64,000 bases of DNA, from positions 1 to 64,000 of the forward strand of contig NZ_BMQU01000017.1 in the NCBI RefSeq assembly GCF_014648275.1, in the 5' to 3' direction. Positions within the stretch are counted from its first letter, which is position 1. Every line of letters begins with the position of its first letter. The DNA comes from Pseudomonas laurentiana (GTDB lineage: Bacteria; Pseudomonadota; Gammaproteobacteria; Pseudomonadales; Pseudomonadaceae). The notes beneath the pieces were generated by a model, which saw only the letters and a program-made list of their open reading frames with translations, ran no database searches and was not told the origin of the DNA. Position numbers and translations under genes: made by a program. Below, piece by piece: positions 40,737 to 50,927 of this stretch.

Positions 40737-42295
40737 CCGCCAGAGAACAGAAGCGCCAACCCATTTCCACCGGGTCCGAATGGACGTTCGAACTCATCCA
40801 GGCCTATGACCGTGAGATCAGCCGCCTGGCAGAGCGCTATGCCCTGGACACTTACCCTAACCAGATCGAGGTGATCACCGCCGAGCAGATGATGGATGCC
40901 TATGCCTCGGTCGGCATGCCGCTGGGCTACCATCACTGGTCGTACGGCAAACACTTTCTCAGTACCGAGAAATCCTACAGCCGCGGCCAGATGGGCCTGG
41001 CGTACGAAATCGTGATCAACTCCGACCCCTGCATCGCCTACCTGATGGAAGAAAACACCATCTGTATGCAGGCGCTGGTCGTGGCCCATGCCTGCTATGG
41101 CCACAACAGCTTCTTCAAAGGCAACTACCTGTTCCGCACCTGGACCGATGCCAGCTCGATCATCGACTACCTGGTGTTCGCCAAGCAGTACATCACCCAA
41201 TGCGAAGAGCGCCATGGCATTGATGCCGTAGAGGACCTGCTCGACTCCTGCCATGCCCTGATGAACTATGGCGTAGACCGCTACAAACGCCCGTACCCGA
41301 TCTCAGCCGAAGAAGAACGGCGTCGGCAAAAGGACCGCGAAGAACACCTGCAGAAACAGATCAACGACCTGTGGCGCACCATACCCAAGAGCAGTGACAA
41401 GAACAGCGACAGGGACAACGCACGCTTCCCGGCCGAGCCTCAGGAGAACATCCTGTATTTCATCGAGAAGCATGCCCCGCTATTGGAGCCCTGGCAGCGT
41501 GAAGTCGTGCGTATCGTGCGCAAGATCGCCCAGTACTTCTACCCGCAACGGCAAACCCAGGTCATGAACGAAGGCTGGGCCACGTTCTGGCACTACACCT
41601 TGATGAATGACCTGTACGACGAAGGGCTGGTCACTGAAGGCTTCATGATGGAGTTCCTGCAGTCGCACACCAGCGTAGTGTTCCAGCCAGGCTTCGACAG
41701 CCCTTACTACAGCGGCATCAACCCCTATGCCTTGGGCTTTGCCATGTACCGCGATATTCGCCGCATGTGCGAAAACCCCACGGAAGAAGACCGTCGCTGG
41801 TTCCCCGATATTGCTGGCGGAGACTGGCTTTCCACCATCAAGTTCGCCATGAGCAGCTTCAAGGACGAGAGCTTCATCCTGCAGTACCTGTCACCCAAGG
41901 TCATCCGCGATCTCAAGCTGTTCAGCATCCTCGACGACGACCAGCGTGACGACCTGCTGGTGCCTGCCATTCACGATGAAGCCGGCTACCGGACCATTCG
42001 TGAAACCCTGGCCGCCCAGTACAACCTGGGTAACCGTGAGCCCAACGTGCAGATCTGGAGCATTGACCGCCGTGGCGACCGCTCGCTGACCCTGCGCCAT
42101 CAACAGCACGACCGCAAACCACTGGGCGACTCCACCGACGAAGTACTCAAGCACCTGCATCGTCTCTGGGGTTTCGATATCCACCTGGAAACCCTGCAGG
42201 GCGACCAGATCGTCAAAACTCACCATGTGCCGCCCAAAGGCGAGCACTCGGAAGGCGATTACGGCCGCCTGGACCTGGCTGTCGTACACCTCTAG
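40733..42295 (+). CDS. SpoVR family protein (YcgB-like)
   Basis: Function unknown; named for a Bacillus spore-cortex mutant but common in non-sporulating bacteria with PrkA and YeaH. The 520-residue protein has conserved His/Glu-rich stretches including [16 protein letters not shown] and [21 protein letters not shown], the latter resembling a metal site. No signal peptide or membrane helix is seen. It overlaps the YeaH gene (ATGA), so both are translated together. Confidence 0.92.
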   Translation: MTAREQKRQPISTGSEWTFELIQAYDREISRLAERYALDTYPNQIEVITAEQMMDAYASVGMPLGYHHWSYGKHFLSTEKSYSRGQMGLAYEIVINSDPCIAYLMEENTICMQALVVAHACYGHNSFFKGNYLFRTWTDASSIIDYLVFAKQYITQCEERHGIDAVEDLLDSCHALMNYGVDRYKRPYPISAEEERRRQKDREEHLQKQINDLWRTIPKSSDKNSDRDNARFPAEPQENILYFIEKHAPLLEPWQREVVRIVRKIAQYFYPQRQTQVMNEGWATFWHYTLMNDLYDEGLVTEGFMMEFLQSHTSVVFQPGFDSPYYSGINPYALGFAMYRDIRRMCENPTEEDRRWFPDIAGGDWLSTIKFAMSSFKDESFILQYLSPKVIRDLKLFSILDDDQRDDLLVPAIHDEAGYRTIRETLAAQYNLGNREPNVQIWSIDRRGDRSLTLRHQQHDRKPLGDSTDEVLKHLHRLWGFDIHLETLQGDQIVKTHHVPPKGEHSEGDYGRLDLAVVHL

Positions 42296-42355
42296 CGAAG
42301 CCAGCCTCCGTTGCTGCCGGACAGGGTATCCTGTGGCATCAACGGAGGTTTTTTA

Positions 42356-43585
42356 ATGCAAATCTACAAGGTCGGCGGCGCGGTACGTGACCGCCTGCTC
42401 AACAGGCCCGTGACAGATATCGACTGGGTGGTGGTGGGCGCGACAGTCGAGCAGATGCAAGCCTTGGGCTATCGCCCGGTCGGTGCCGACTTCCCCGTCT
42501 TTCTGCACCCACGAAGCGGCGAGGAATATGCGCTGGCACGCACTGAGCGCAAGAGCGGACGCGGCTATGGCGGGTTCACCTTTCACGCCAGTCCCGAGGT
42601 TACCCTTGAAGAAGACCTCATCCGCCGCGACCTGACCATCAATGCCATCGCCGAAGACGAACACGGCCAGGTGTTTGACCCCTACAACGGCATCCGTGAT
42701 CTCGAAGCACGCATTTTACGCCATGTTTCCCCCGCGTTCGCCGAAGATCCCCTGCGCGTATTGCGTGTAGCCCGCTTCGCTGCGCGGTACGCCTACCTGG
42801 GTTTCAAGGTGGCACCGGAAACCCTTGAACTGATGCGCCAACTCAGCGCATCCGGGGAGCTTCAAGCGCTTACGGCTGAGCGCAGCTGGAAAGAAATTTC
42901 ACGCGCACTGATGGAAGACCAGCCTCAGGTTTTCATCGAAGTGCTGCGCGCCTGTGGCGCACTGAAGGAACTGCTGCCCGAAGTCGATGTGTTGTTCGGC
43001 ATACCGCAACCGCCAGTACACCACCCGGAAATCGACACCGGCCTGCATACCCTCTCAGTACTGGAGCAGGCAGCCGTGCACCAGCAGCCCCTCAGCGTAC
43101 GCTGGGCCTGCCTGCTGCACGACCTGGGCAAAGGTCTGACCCCTGAAGATGAATGGCCGCAACACATTGCCCATGAGCATCGCGGGTGCCGCTTGATCAA
43201 GGCTGTCAATCAACGCTTCAAGGCACCGCGAGACTGCCAGGAGTTGGCGGTGCTGGTCGGCGAATACCATACGCACAGCCATCGCGCCCTGGAACTCAAG
43301 GCGTCGACCCTGCTGGAACTGCTGCAGCGCTTCGACGTGTATCGCCGCCCACAACGTTTCGAGGAGTTCATAGCGGCGTGCGAAATGGACGCCCGTGGGC
43401 GCCTTGGGCTGGAACAGCGGAGCTACCCACAGGCTGACTACCTGCGCGGGGCGGCTGCGGCTGCACGCGCGGTCGCAGTGCAGCCGCTGGTGCAGCAGGG
43501 CCTGACAGGGCAAGCCTTGGGGGATGCGCTCAAATCAGAGCGCTTGAAGGCGCTGAAAGCCTACAAGGACCAAGCAGCGCGCTAA
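42356..43585 (+). CDS. cca: CCA tRNA nucleotidyltransferase (multifunctional, HD domain)
   Basis: Adds or repairs the 3' CCA of tRNAs. The 409-residue protein has the class II head [12 protein letters not shown] and [22 protein letters not shown], and a C-terminal HD phosphohydrolase region (CLLHDLGKG) as in the E. coli-type enzyme. ATG 42356 has an excellent RBS (ACGGAGG). It is convergent with folK across a 14-bp perfect stem. Confidence 0.96.
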   Translation: MQIYKVGGAVRDRLLNRPVTDIDWVVVGATVEQMQALGYRPVGADFPVFLHPRSGEEYALARTERKSGRGYGGFTFHASPEVTLEEDLIRRDLTINAIAEDEHGQVFDPYNGIRDLEARILRHVSPAFAEDPLRVLRVARFAARYAYLGFKVAPETLELMRQLSASGELQALTAERSWKEISRALMEDQPQVFIEVLRACGALKELLPEVDVLFGIPQPPVHHPEIDTGLHTLSVLEQAAVHQQPLSVRWACLLHDLGKGLTPEDEWPQHIAHEHRGCRLIKAVNQRFKAPRDCQELAVLVGEYHTHSHRALELKASTLLELLQRFDVYRRPQRFEEFIAACEMDARGRLGLEQRSYPQADYLRGAAAAARAVAVQPLVQQGLTGQALGDALKSERLKALKAYKDQAAR

Positions 43586-43600
43586 GACACGCGCATGCTC

Positions 43601-43636
43601 CCTGGCGGCGATGGCATCGCTACCATCGCCGCCAGG
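43601..43636. terminator. Perfect 14-bp stem between cca and folK
   Basis: CCTGGCGGCGATGG and CCATCGCCGCCAGG pair fully around an 8-base loop, between convergent cca and folK. Neither side has a T-run, so it is probably a two-way 3' end/roadblock element rather than a classic intrinsic terminator. Confidence 0.65.
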
Positions 43637-43642
43637 CCTGCC

Positions 43643-44149
43643 CTAATGCGTCAGTTGCTGACCGCGCCACTGGAACGGTACAGGCGCCAACACCTGTTCG
43701 ATCTGCGCCTCGGCCCACAGTTGAGCCATGGTCTTGCCCACGCCCACATGCACCAGGTCCGGTGCAATCAACGACAATGGCCACAATACGAAGGCATTTT
43801 TAAGGATTTCGGCACGCGGCAGCACCAGGCCATCGAAATTGCCAGCCAGATCGCCGTACATCAGCACGTCGATATCCAGTGGCAAGCCCTTGCGTTCGGG
43901 TGCATAACGGCCGTTGTCCGCTTCAATGAACTTCAACCGACGATCCAGCTCGGTCAGCGGCAAATCCGTCTTCGCCACCACCACCAGATTGAAGAACGGG
44001 CCGCTCTTGATGCCCACCGCCTCGCTCTCGAACACCGCCGAGCAGCGCATATCCACCAGGAACAATGCCAGCGCATCGAGCCCTGCGGTCAAATGCCGTT
44101 CCCGCTCGATATTGCTACCAAGCCCAAGGTAAACCGTGGTCAGAGACAT
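43643..44149 (-). CDS. folK: 6-hydroxymethyl-7,8-dihydropterin pyrophosphokinase
   Basis: Activates the pterin for dihydropteroate synthesis in folate production. The 168-residue protein begins [21 protein letters not shown] and has the signature LPLDIDVLMYGD. It overlaps folB by 10 bases on the same strand, so the two folate steps are coupled. Confidence 0.94.
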   Translation of the reverse strand: MSLTTVYLGLGSNIERERHLTAGLDALALFLVDMRCSAVFESEAVGIKSGPFFNLVVVAKTDLPLTELDRRLKFIEADNGRYAPERKGLPLDIDVLMYGDLAGNFDGLVLPRAEILKNAFVLWPLSLIAPDLVHVGVGKTMAQLWAEAQIEQVLAPVPFQWRGQQLTH

Positions 44150-44493
44150 CCGCGCTCAATCTCCACACCCACCCCGCTGGCTTCCGGTACAGCGCCGGGC
44201 TTGGTCAGCTTGAGGTGCAGCCAGGGAATCTGAAATTCGTCCATCAGTACCTTGGCCAACCGTTCGGCAAAGGTTTCAACCAACTGGAACTGCGCCTGCT
44301 CGGCAAAGGCCTGGATGCGCGCCGACACACTGGCGTAATCGAGGGCCAGCGTCAGGTCATCACCCGCGGCTGCCGGACGGTTATCCCAGGCAAACCGCAG
44401 GTCCAGCCGCAAGCACTGGCGAATACCGCGCTCCCAATCGTAAGCGCCGATGACGGTATCGACTTCCAGCCCTTCGATGAACACTCTGTCCAA
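44140..44493 (-). CDS. folB: Dihydroneopterin aldolase
   Basis: Converts dihydroneopterin to 6-hydroxymethyl-dihydropterin. The 117-residue protein ([53 protein letters not shown]) is complete from a TTG start at 44493, which has GGAG eight bases upstream; an ATG at 44517 would add eight residues foreign to the family. Divergent from plsY across 74 bp. Confidence 0.92.
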   Translation of the reverse strand: MDRVFIEGLEVDTVIGAYDWERGIRQCLRLDLRFAWDNRPAAAGDDLTLALDYASVSARIQAFAEQAQFQLVETFAERLAKVLMDEFQIPWLHLKLTKPGAVPEASGVGVEIERGCL

Positions 44494-44567
44494 GCACTTT
44501 TCTCCGCTGCACGACAAGGGCGCCTTGCGCCGTTAGAATCAGGGCGTCCTCGCCCGGAATAGTTAGC

Positions 44568-45137
44568 ATGTTTTGGTTACTGGCATTGCTCGCCTACCTG
44601 CTCGGCTCGCTGTCCTTTGCCATCCTACTCAGCCGTCTGAACGGCTGCCCTGACCCGCGCATGAGCGGTTCAGGCAACGCCGGCGCCACCAACATGCTGC
44701 GCCTGGCGGGAAAAAAACTCGCCATCCTGACCCTGCTCGGCGATCTCTGCAAAGGCCTGCTGCCCGTGCTGATCGCCCAGATGCTGGGCCTTGGCCTGCA
44801 GCAACAAGCCTGGATCGGCCTGTACGCCGTCATCGGCCATCTGTTCCCCGTGTACTTTCGCTTTCGCGGCGGCAAGGGCGTTGCCACTGCTGCCGGCATG
44901 CTACTGGGCCTCTACCCGCCGGCCGCACTGCTGGCCATCAGTACCTGGCTGCTCACCTTCCGCCTCACCCGCACCAGTTCCCTGGCCGCGTTGATCGCCA
45001 CCCCGCTCACCCTGCCCTTGCTGGCCTGGCGCGAACCCGAGGCACTGCTGCCGATGAGCGTACTGACCATCCTGATCGTCTGGCGTCATCGGGGCAATCT
45101 ACGCGACCTTTTTGCAGGACGCGAACGACACTTCTGA
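44568..45137 (+). CDS. plsY: Acyl-phosphate glycerol-3-phosphate acyltransferase
   Basis: Membrane enzyme making lysophosphatidic acid from acyl phosphate. The 189-residue protein has five or so helices and the three conserved loops: [15 protein letters not shown] (near 38-52), [14 protein letters not shown] (near 98-111) and the third loop near WRHRGNL. It is convergent with tsaD, 26 bp apart. Confidence 0.95.
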   Translation: MFWLLALLAYLLGSLSFAILLSRLNGCPDPRMSGSGNAGATNMLRLAGKKLAILTLLGDLCKGLLPVLIAQMLGLGLQQQAWIGLYAVIGHLFPVYFRFRGGKGVATAAGMLLGLYPPAALLAISTWLLTFRLTRTSSLAALIATPLTLPLLAWREPEALLPMSVLTILIVWRHRGNLRDLFAGRERHF

Positions 45138-45163
45138 ACCTGCTGCATGAGCGAACTTCAGCT

Positions 45164-46189
45164 TCAGAGCGCTGGCAATTGCTCCATTGGCCAGCGCGCC
45201 TGCACGGTAATGGCCAGGCTTTCGCGCTGCCCGGCGGCCAAACGCTGGCAGCCGGCATAGGCAATCATTGCTCCGTTATCGGTACAGAACGCAGGACGGG
45301 CGTAGTACACATTGCCTTTGAGCCCGGCCAGCATGTCTTCCAGCGACGCGCGCAAGGCCTTGTTTGCACTTACCCCACCGGCAATGACCAACCGCTTGAG
45401 GCCTGTTTGCTTCAGGGCGCGTCGGCACTTGATGGTCAAAGTCTCCACCACTGCCTGCTGGAAGGCCAGCGAGATGTCGCAACGGGTTTGCTCACCGTCG
45501 TCCCCAGCGCGCTGGCACTGCTGCCAGGTGTTAAGCGCGAAGGTTTTCAAGCCGCTGAAGCTGAAGTCCAGGCCCGGACGATCGGTCATCGGTCGCGGAA
45601 ACACGAAACGCCCCGGCACCCCTTGGGTCGCCAGGCGTGCAATTTCAGGCCCGCCAGGGTAATTCAGGCCGATCAGCTTGGCTGTCTTGTCGAACGCTTC
45701 ACCTGCCGCGTCATCCAGGCTTTCACCCAGCAACTCGTAACGACCGATGCCATCAACCCTGACCAGTTGGGTGTGACCACCGGAAACCAGCAGGGCGATG
45801 AACGGGAACTCGGGGGGCTCTGCTTCAAGCATCGGCGCCAGCAGATGACCTTCCATATGGTGCACGCCCAGCGCCGGGATACCCCAGGCAAACGCCAGGG
45901 CCTGGGCGCAGGAGGCGCCAACCAGCAATGCGCCGACCAGCCCGGGGCCTGCCGTATACGCGATGGCATCAATTTCGGTTGCGACACAACCCGCCTCGGC
46001 CAGCACCTGGCGGATCAACGGCAGCATGCGCTTGACGTGATCACGCGAAGCAAGCTCGGGCACCACCCCGCCGTAGACGCGGTGAAGGTCGATCTGGCTG
46101 AACAGTGCATCGGCCAACAAGCCGCGCTCACTGTCATATAATGCGACGCCGGTTTCGTCGCAGGATGTTTCCAATCCCAGTACTAGCAT
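45164..46189 (-). CDS. tsaD: tRNA N6-adenosine threonylcarbamoyltransferase
   Basis: Catalytic subunit for t6A37 in ANN-decoding tRNAs. The 341-residue ASKHA protein has [16 protein letters not shown] at its start, the metal ligands [10 protein letters not shown] and the loop [17 protein letters not shown], and a late [13 protein letters not shown] 46189 is preferred over a frame extended by 18 residues. Divergent from rpsU, as is usual in gammaproteobacteria. Confidence 0.97.
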   Translation of the reverse strand: MLVLGLETSCDETGVALYDSERGLLADALFSQIDLHRVYGGVVPELASRDHVKRMLPLIRQVLAEAGCVATEIDAIAYTAGPGLVGALLVGASCAQALAFAWGIPALGVHHMEGHLLAPMLEAEPPEFPFIALLVSGGHTQLVRVDGIGRYELLGESLDDAAGEAFDKTAKLIGLNYPGGPEIARLATQGVPGRFVFPRPMTDRPGLDFSFSGLKTFALNTWQQCQRAGDDGEQTRCDISLAFQQAVVETLTIKCRRALKQTGLKRLVIAGGVSANKALRASLEDMLAGLKGNVYYARPAFCTDNGAMIAYAGCQRLAAGQRESLAITVQARWPMEQLPAL

Positions 46190-46292
46190 GGGTCTATGCC
46201 TTGTATAGGCTGAATTCGAAGGCGCGCATAATAGTCCCCGCACCCGATGCCGACCAGCGGTTTTCGATCAGAGGCTTTGCATTCCGAGCGGC

Positions 46293-46317
46293 TAAGGGTT
46301 AACATCCGCAACCCTTA
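46293..46317. promoter_or_regulatory. Dyad in the tsaD-rpsU intergenic region
   Basis: Perfect 8-base arms TAAGGGTT / AACCCTTA around 9 bases, midway between divergent tsaD and rpsU. It could be an operator or an mRNA leader structure. No known regulator site is recognised. Confidence 0.4.
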
Positions 46318-46389
46318 AAAACCGACGTTCTCCAGCGCACATTTTTGCCACGAGTACGTTGCCCCGGTACTAAATGAAGGTAGCTCTGG

Positions 46390-46605
46390 ATGCCAGCCGT
46401 CAAAGTTAAAGAGAATGAACCCTTCGACGTAGCTCTGCGTCGTTTCAAGCGCTCCTGCGAAAAAGCCGGTGTACTGGCTGAAGTTCGTAGCCGCGAATTT
46501 TACGAGAAGCCGACTTCCGAGCGTAAGCGCAAGGCTGCTGCTGCAGTTAAGCGTCATGCCAAGAAAGTCCAGCGCGAGCAGCGCCGCGCCGTTCGCCTGT
46601 ACTAA
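46390..46605 (+). CDS. rpsU: 30S ribosomal protein S21
   Basis: Small basic ribosomal protein helping initiation. The 71-residue protein [20 protein letters not shown]... ending [11 protein letters not shown] is the full family length. It is the first gene of the macromolecular-synthesis operon rpsU-dnaG-rpoD. A hairpin lies after it. Confidence 0.97.
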
Positions 46606-46906
46606 TACAGACGATCGACCAAGCTTCTGCCTAACCCGGCCTAAACGCCGGGTTGCTGGCAGATGCTGCTTTACTCAGGTCTCAACACCTGAGCTGCTGA
46701 TACCGCTCGTCGGTTGATGCAAGCCTTCCAATCGTCAGAACTGGCATCACGCCAGACGTGCACGTCAACACTGACGAGTCCTCACGGGCTGCAGGCGAGC
46801 ACACTCTTCCACACTTGTGTTATGAACATTCGACCACGCTCGAATGCGCAGCCGTTCCCGCAGCATTAGCGATTACACTGGTTTATCGCCTGATGATGAG
46901 AGTGCC
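46606..46906 (+). other. rpsU-dnaG intergenic region: hairpin and dyad
   Basis: About 300 bp without a gene. It holds AACCCGGC/GCCGGGTT around CTAAAC (46633-46654), 28 bases after rpsU and without a T-run; a partial terminator is expected here to keep rpsU mRNA far above dnaG. It also holds a perfect dyad CATTCGA-N6-TCGAATG (46827-46846), 60 bp before dnaG. I see no small ORF with a good RBS. Confidence 0.6.
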
Positions 46907-48880
46907 ATGGCCGGGCTGATACCCCAAAGTTTCATTGACGACCTACTCAACCGCACCGATATCGTCGATGTGGTGAGCTCACGCGTCCAATTGAAAAAAG
47001 CCGGCAAGAACCTCACCGCCTGCTGCCCGTTCCACAAAGAGAAGACCCCTTCGTTCAGCGTCAGCCCCGACAAGCAGTTCTACTACTGCTTTGGCTGCGG
47101 CGCTGGCGGCAACGCCCTGGGCTTCATCATGGACCACGACAACCTGGACTTCCCCCAGGCGGTCGAGGAACTGGCCAAAGCAGCCGGCATGGAAGTACCA
47201 CGCGAAGAAGGTCAGCGCGGGCACAAGCCTCGGCAACCGACTGACTCGCCGCTCTACCCGCTGCTGGAAGCCGCTGCCGAATACTACCGCCAGGCATTGA
47301 AAAGCCACCCGACACGCAAATCCGCAGTCGATTACCTCAAGGGTCGCGGCCTGTCCGGTGAAATCGCCCGGGATTTCGGCCTGGGCTTCGCCCCGCCTGG
47401 CTGGGACAACCTGTTCAAGCACCTGAGCAGCGACACACTGCAGCAAAAGGCCATGATCGACGCCGGGCTGCTGATCGAGAATGCCGAAACCGGCAAACGC
47501 TATGACCGCTTCCGCGACCGCGTCATGTTCCCGATCCGCGACAGCCGCGGCCGCGTCATCGCCTTCGGCGGCCGAGTACTGGGGGACGACAAGCCCAAGT
47601 ACCTGAACTCCCCGGAAACCCCCGTATTTCACAAGGGCCAGGAGCTCTACGGGCTTTACGAAGCACGCAAGTTCAACCGCAATCTCGATGAAATCATCGT
47701 CGTGGAAGGCTACATGGACGTTATCGCACTGGCCCAGCAAGGCCTGCGCAATGCCGTAGCCACCCTGGGCACAGCCACCAGTGAGGAACACCTCAAGCGC
47801 CTGTTCCGCGTGGTACCCAGCGTATTGTTCTGCTTCGACGGTGACCAAGCCGGCCGTAACGCTGCCTGGCGCGCCCTGGAAGCCGCCCTGCCGAGCTTGC
47901 AGGATGGCCGCAAGGCACGCTTTCTGTTCCTGCCCGAAGGTGAAGACCCGGACACGCTGGTTCGCGCCGAAGGCACAGACGCCTTCCGCGCACGGATCAA
48001 CCAGCATGCCCAGCCGCTGGCTGATTATTTTTTCCAGCAACTGACCGAAGAAGCCGACCCGCGTTCGCTCGAAGGCAAGGCCCACATGGCCACCCTCGCC
48101 GCACCGCTGATCGATAAAGTGCCCGGCGCGAACCTGCGCGCATTGATGCGCAATCGGCTGAAGGAAATTACAGGCCTTAACAGCGAGCAGGTCGAACAGC
48201 TGTCACATAGCGCGCCCATCGAGGCACCACCCAGCTACGATCCGGGCATCGACTACGGTGCAATGCCCGATTACACACCTGATTACAATGATTTTCATCA
48301 GCCCGAGTACGCGCCACCGCAACAGCAGTGGACACCGAACAAGGGCGGCCAGAAAAAGAAGTGGGACGGCAAGCCGTGGGACAAGAAAGGTAAGCCATGG
48401 GAGCGCAACGGTCGCAACCAGGAGGCGCCGCCAAGGGTGCCGACGGCCGTCGAGCCGCCAACGCTGAGCGCTCTGCGTACGCTGCTACACCACCCGCGAC
48501 TGGCCAGGAAAGTCGAAGACGCCAGCCACTTCGCCGCCGAAGAGCATCATTACGCTCAACTGCTGGTGGCGCTGCTTGAGGCCTTGCAGAAAAATCCTGA
48601 GCTACGCTCATTACAGTTGATTGCACGCTGGCACGGCACCGAACAAGGCCGCTTGCTACGCGCACTGGCAGAAAAGGAATGGTTGATCGATGCCGACAAC
48701 CTTGAACAACAGTTTTTCGACACTATAACTAGCTTGTCCGCTCGCCAACGCGAGCGCAGCCTGGAACATTTGCTCAGGAAAGCACGTCAAAGTGAACTGA
48801 GCGCAGAGGAAAAAAATCAGCTGCGCGACCTGTTAAGCCGGAATGTTCCCGCACAAACCCCGACCTCAACTGGCGCGTGA
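46907..48880 (+). CDS. dnaG: DNA primase
   Basis: Makes RNA primers for replication with DnaB helicase. The 657-residue protein has the zinc-binding CCPFHKEKTPSFSV and YYCFGCGAGG, the TOPRIM acidic motif VVEGYMDVIALAQ and a C-terminal helicase-binding domain. Between them (about 440-507) is a low-complexity linker rich in Trp, Lys, Pro and Gln (for example KKWDGKPWDKKGKPWERNG). ATG 46907 is chosen over an upstream in-frame ATG with a non-family N-terminus. Confidence 0.96.
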   Translation: MAGLIPQSFIDDLLNRTDIVDVVSSRVQLKKAGKNLTACCPFHKEKTPSFSVSPDKQFYYCFGCGAGGNALGFIMDHDNLDFPQAVEELAKAAGMEVPREEGQRGHKPRQPTDSPLYPLLEAAAEYYRQALKSHPTRKSAVDYLKGRGLSGEIARDFGLGFAPPGWDNLFKHLSSDTLQQKAMIDAGLLIENAETGKRYDRFRDRVMFPIRDSRGRVIAFGGRVLGDDKPKYLNSPETPVFHKGQELYGLYEARKFNRNLDEIIVVEGYMDVIALAQQGLRNAVATLGTATSEEHLKRLFRVVPSVLFCFDGDQAGRNAAWRALEAALPSLQDGRKARFLFLPEGEDPDTLVRAEGTDAFRARINQHAQPLADYFFQQLTEEADPRSLEGKAHMATLAAPLIDKVPGANLRALMRNRLKEITGLNSEQVEQLSHSAPIEAPPSYDPGIDYGAMPDYTPDYNDFHQPEYAPPQQQWTPNKGGQKKKWDGKPWDKKGKPWERNGRNQEAPPRVPTAVEPPTLSALRTLLHHPRLARKVEDASHFAAEEHHYAQLLVALLEALQKNPELRSLQLIARWHGTEQGRLLRALAEKEWLIDADNLEQQFFDTITSLSARQRERSLEHLLRKARQSELSAEEKNQLRDLLSRNVPAQTPTSTGA

Positions 48881-48894
48881 GGTCCATGCTCGGG

Positions 48895-48900
48895 TATAAT
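48895..48900 (+). promoter_or_regulatory. Candidate -10 element for rpoD
   Basis: A perfect TATAAT lies 15 bases past the dnaG stop, 49 bases before rpoD. The -35 region is poor. Extra rpoD promoters in or after dnaG are known in enterobacteria, so a promoter is plausible. Confidence 0.35.
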
Positions 48901-48948
48901 CCTCGGCTTGTTTTTTTGCCCGCCAAGACCTTCAGTGGATAGGGTGTT

Positions 48949-50799
48949 ATGTCCGGAAAAGCGCAACAGCAGTCTCGCATCAAAGAGTTGATCACCCGCG
49001 GTCGTGAGCAGGGCTACCTGACTTACGCGGAGGTCAACGACCACCTGCCAGAGGATATTTCAGATCCGGAGCAGGTGGAAGACATCATCCGCATGATCAA
49101 CGACATGGGGATCAACGTATTCGAGAGTGCTCCGGATGCGGATGCCCTTTTGTTGGCCGAAGCCGATACCGACGAAGCCGCCGCCGAGGAAGCGGCCGCA
49201 GCGTTGGCGGCAGTGGAAACCGACATTGGTCGCACTACCGACCCAGTGCGCATGTACATGCGCGAAATGGGCACGGTCGAGCTACTGACCCGTGAAGGCG
49301 AAATCGAAATCGCCAAGCGCATCGAGGAAGGCATCCGTGAAGTCATGGGTGCGATTGCCCACTTCCCCGGCACTGTCGACTACATCCTCAGCGAGTACGA
49401 TCGCGTAACCGCCGAAGGCGGCCGCCTGTCCGACGTTCTCAGTGGTTACATCGACCCGGATGACGGCATTGCCGCGCCGGCCGAAATGCCACCGCCAGTC
49501 GACACCAAAGCCGCACCGGCTGCGGTCGGCGATGACGACGAGGAAGAGGCTGCCGAAGCCTCCGACGACGAGGAAGAGACCGAAAGCGGTCCGGACCCGG
49601 AAGTGGCTCGCCAGCGTTTCGGCGCCGTGGCCGACCAGCTCGAAGCAACCGTCAAAGTGCTGAAAAAGCACGGTCGGAACAGCAAGCAAGGCATCGCCGA
49701 GCTGCTGCAACTGGCCGAGCTGTTCATGCCGATCAAGCTGGTTCCAAAGCAGTTTGAGGTCCTGGTAGAGCGTGTACGTAGCGCCCTGGAACGCCTGCGG
49801 GCCCAGGAACGCGCCATCATGCAGCTGTGCGTACGTGATGCACGTATGCCACGCGCTGACTTCCTGCGCATGTTCCCAAGCAACGAAGTCGACCTGACCT
49901 GGAGCGGCGATCTTGCCAAGCGCAGCACCAAGTGGGCTGAAGCATTGGGCCGCCTGGACGCCGACATCGTGCGTTGCCAGCAGAAGCTGGTAGACCTGGA
50001 AGCGGAAACTGGCCTGACGATTGCCGAAATCAAGGACATCAACCGTCGCATGTCGATCGGCGAGGCCAAGGCCCGCCGCGCGAAAAAGGAAATGGTCGAG
50101 GCCAACCTGCGTCTGGTGATCTCCATTGCCAAGAAATACACCAACCGTGGCCTGCAGTTCCTCGATCTGATCCAGGAAGGCAACATTGGTCTGATGAAGG
50201 CGGTGGACAAGTTCGAATACCGTCGCGGCTACAAGTTCTCGACCTACGCCACCTGGTGGATCCGTCAGGCGATTACCCGTTCTATCGCTGACCAGGCGCG
50301 CACCATCCGTATTCCGGTTCACATGATCGAAACGATCAACAAGCTCAACCGTATTTCCCGGCAGATGCTGCAGGAAATGGGGCGCGAGCCGACACCGGAA
50401 GAACTGGGCGAGCGCATGGAAATGCCTGAGGACAAGATCCGCAAGGTATTGAAGATCGCCAAAGAGCCGATCTCCATGGAAACCCCGATCGGTGACGACG
50501 AAGATTCGCATCTGGGCGACTTCATCGAGGACTCGACCATGCAGTCGCCAATTGATGTGGCCACTGTCGAAAGCCTCAAGGAAGCAACCCGTGATGTGCT
50601 CTCCGGCCTGACCGCCCGCGAAGCCAAAGTGCTGCGCATGCGTTTCGGTATCGACATGAACACCGATCACACCCTCGAAGAGGTCGGCAAACAGTTCGAC
50701 GTGACCCGTGAGCGGATCCGTCAGATTGAAGCCAAGGCACTGCGCAAGCTGCGCCACCCGACGCGAAGCGAGCATCTACGCTCCTTCCTCGACGAGTGA
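48949..50799 (+). CDS. rpoD: Primary sigma factor RpoD (sigma-70)
   Basis: Directs RNA polymerase to housekeeping promoters. The 616-residue protein has region 1.1 ([30 protein letters not shown]), region 1.2 near [11 protein letters not shown], an acidic non-conserved insert (about 195-220: [19 protein letters not shown]), region 2 ([32 protein letters not shown]), region 3 and region 4 ([28 protein letters not shown]). Full length. Ends with an intrinsic terminator. Confidence 0.98.
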   Translation: MSGKAQQQSRIKELITRGREQGYLTYAEVNDHLPEDISDPEQVEDIIRMINDMGINVFESAPDADALLLAEADTDEAAAEEAAAALAAVETDIGRTTDPVRMYMREMGTVELLTREGEIEIAKRIEEGIREVMGAIAHFPGTVDYILSEYDRVTAEGGRLSDVLSGYIDPDDGIAAPAEMPPPVDTKAAPAAVGDDDEEEAAEASDDEEETESGPDPEVARQRFGAVADQLEATVKVLKKHGRNSKQGIAELLQLAELFMPIKLVPKQFEVLVERVRSALERLRAQERAIMQLCVRDARMPRADFLRMFPSNEVDLTWSGDLAKRSTKWAEALGRLDADIVRCQQKLVDLEAETGLTIAEIKDINRRMSIGEAKARRAKKEMVEANLRLVISIAKKYTNRGLQFLDLIQEGNIGLMKAVDKFEYRRGYKFSTYATWWIRQAITRSIADQARTIRIPVHMIETINKLNRISRQMLQEMGREPTPEELGERMEMPEDKIRKVLKIAKEPISMETPIGDDEDSHLGDFIEDSTMQSPIDVATVESLKEATRDVLSGLTAREAKVLRMRFGIDMNTDHTLEEVGKQFDVTRERIRQIEAKALRKLRHPTRSEHLRSFLDE

Positions 50800-50803
50800 T
50801 GAC

Positions 50804-50831
50804 AAACCCCGGCCTTCGCGCCGGGGTTTTT
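50804..50831 (+). terminator. Terminator of the rpsU-dnaG-rpoD operon
   Basis: Stem AACCCCGGC / GCCGGGGTT with CTTCGC loop, then TTTTTC, 5 bases after the rpoD stop. Confidence 0.92.
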
Positions 50832-50927
50832 CTTTTCGTGGCACACGTATTTAAGACTTTCGCTACTAGCCCCTAGGCAAAAGCGCCGTCTACACTCGAA
50901 TCAAATTACCTGTGTAACGAGGCCGCT

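Noticed and set aside
46345-46373. TTGCCA-17-TACTAA promoter for rpsU
   Set aside because: It would start transcription about 10 bases before the ATG and remove the ribosome binding site, so a chance match is more likely.
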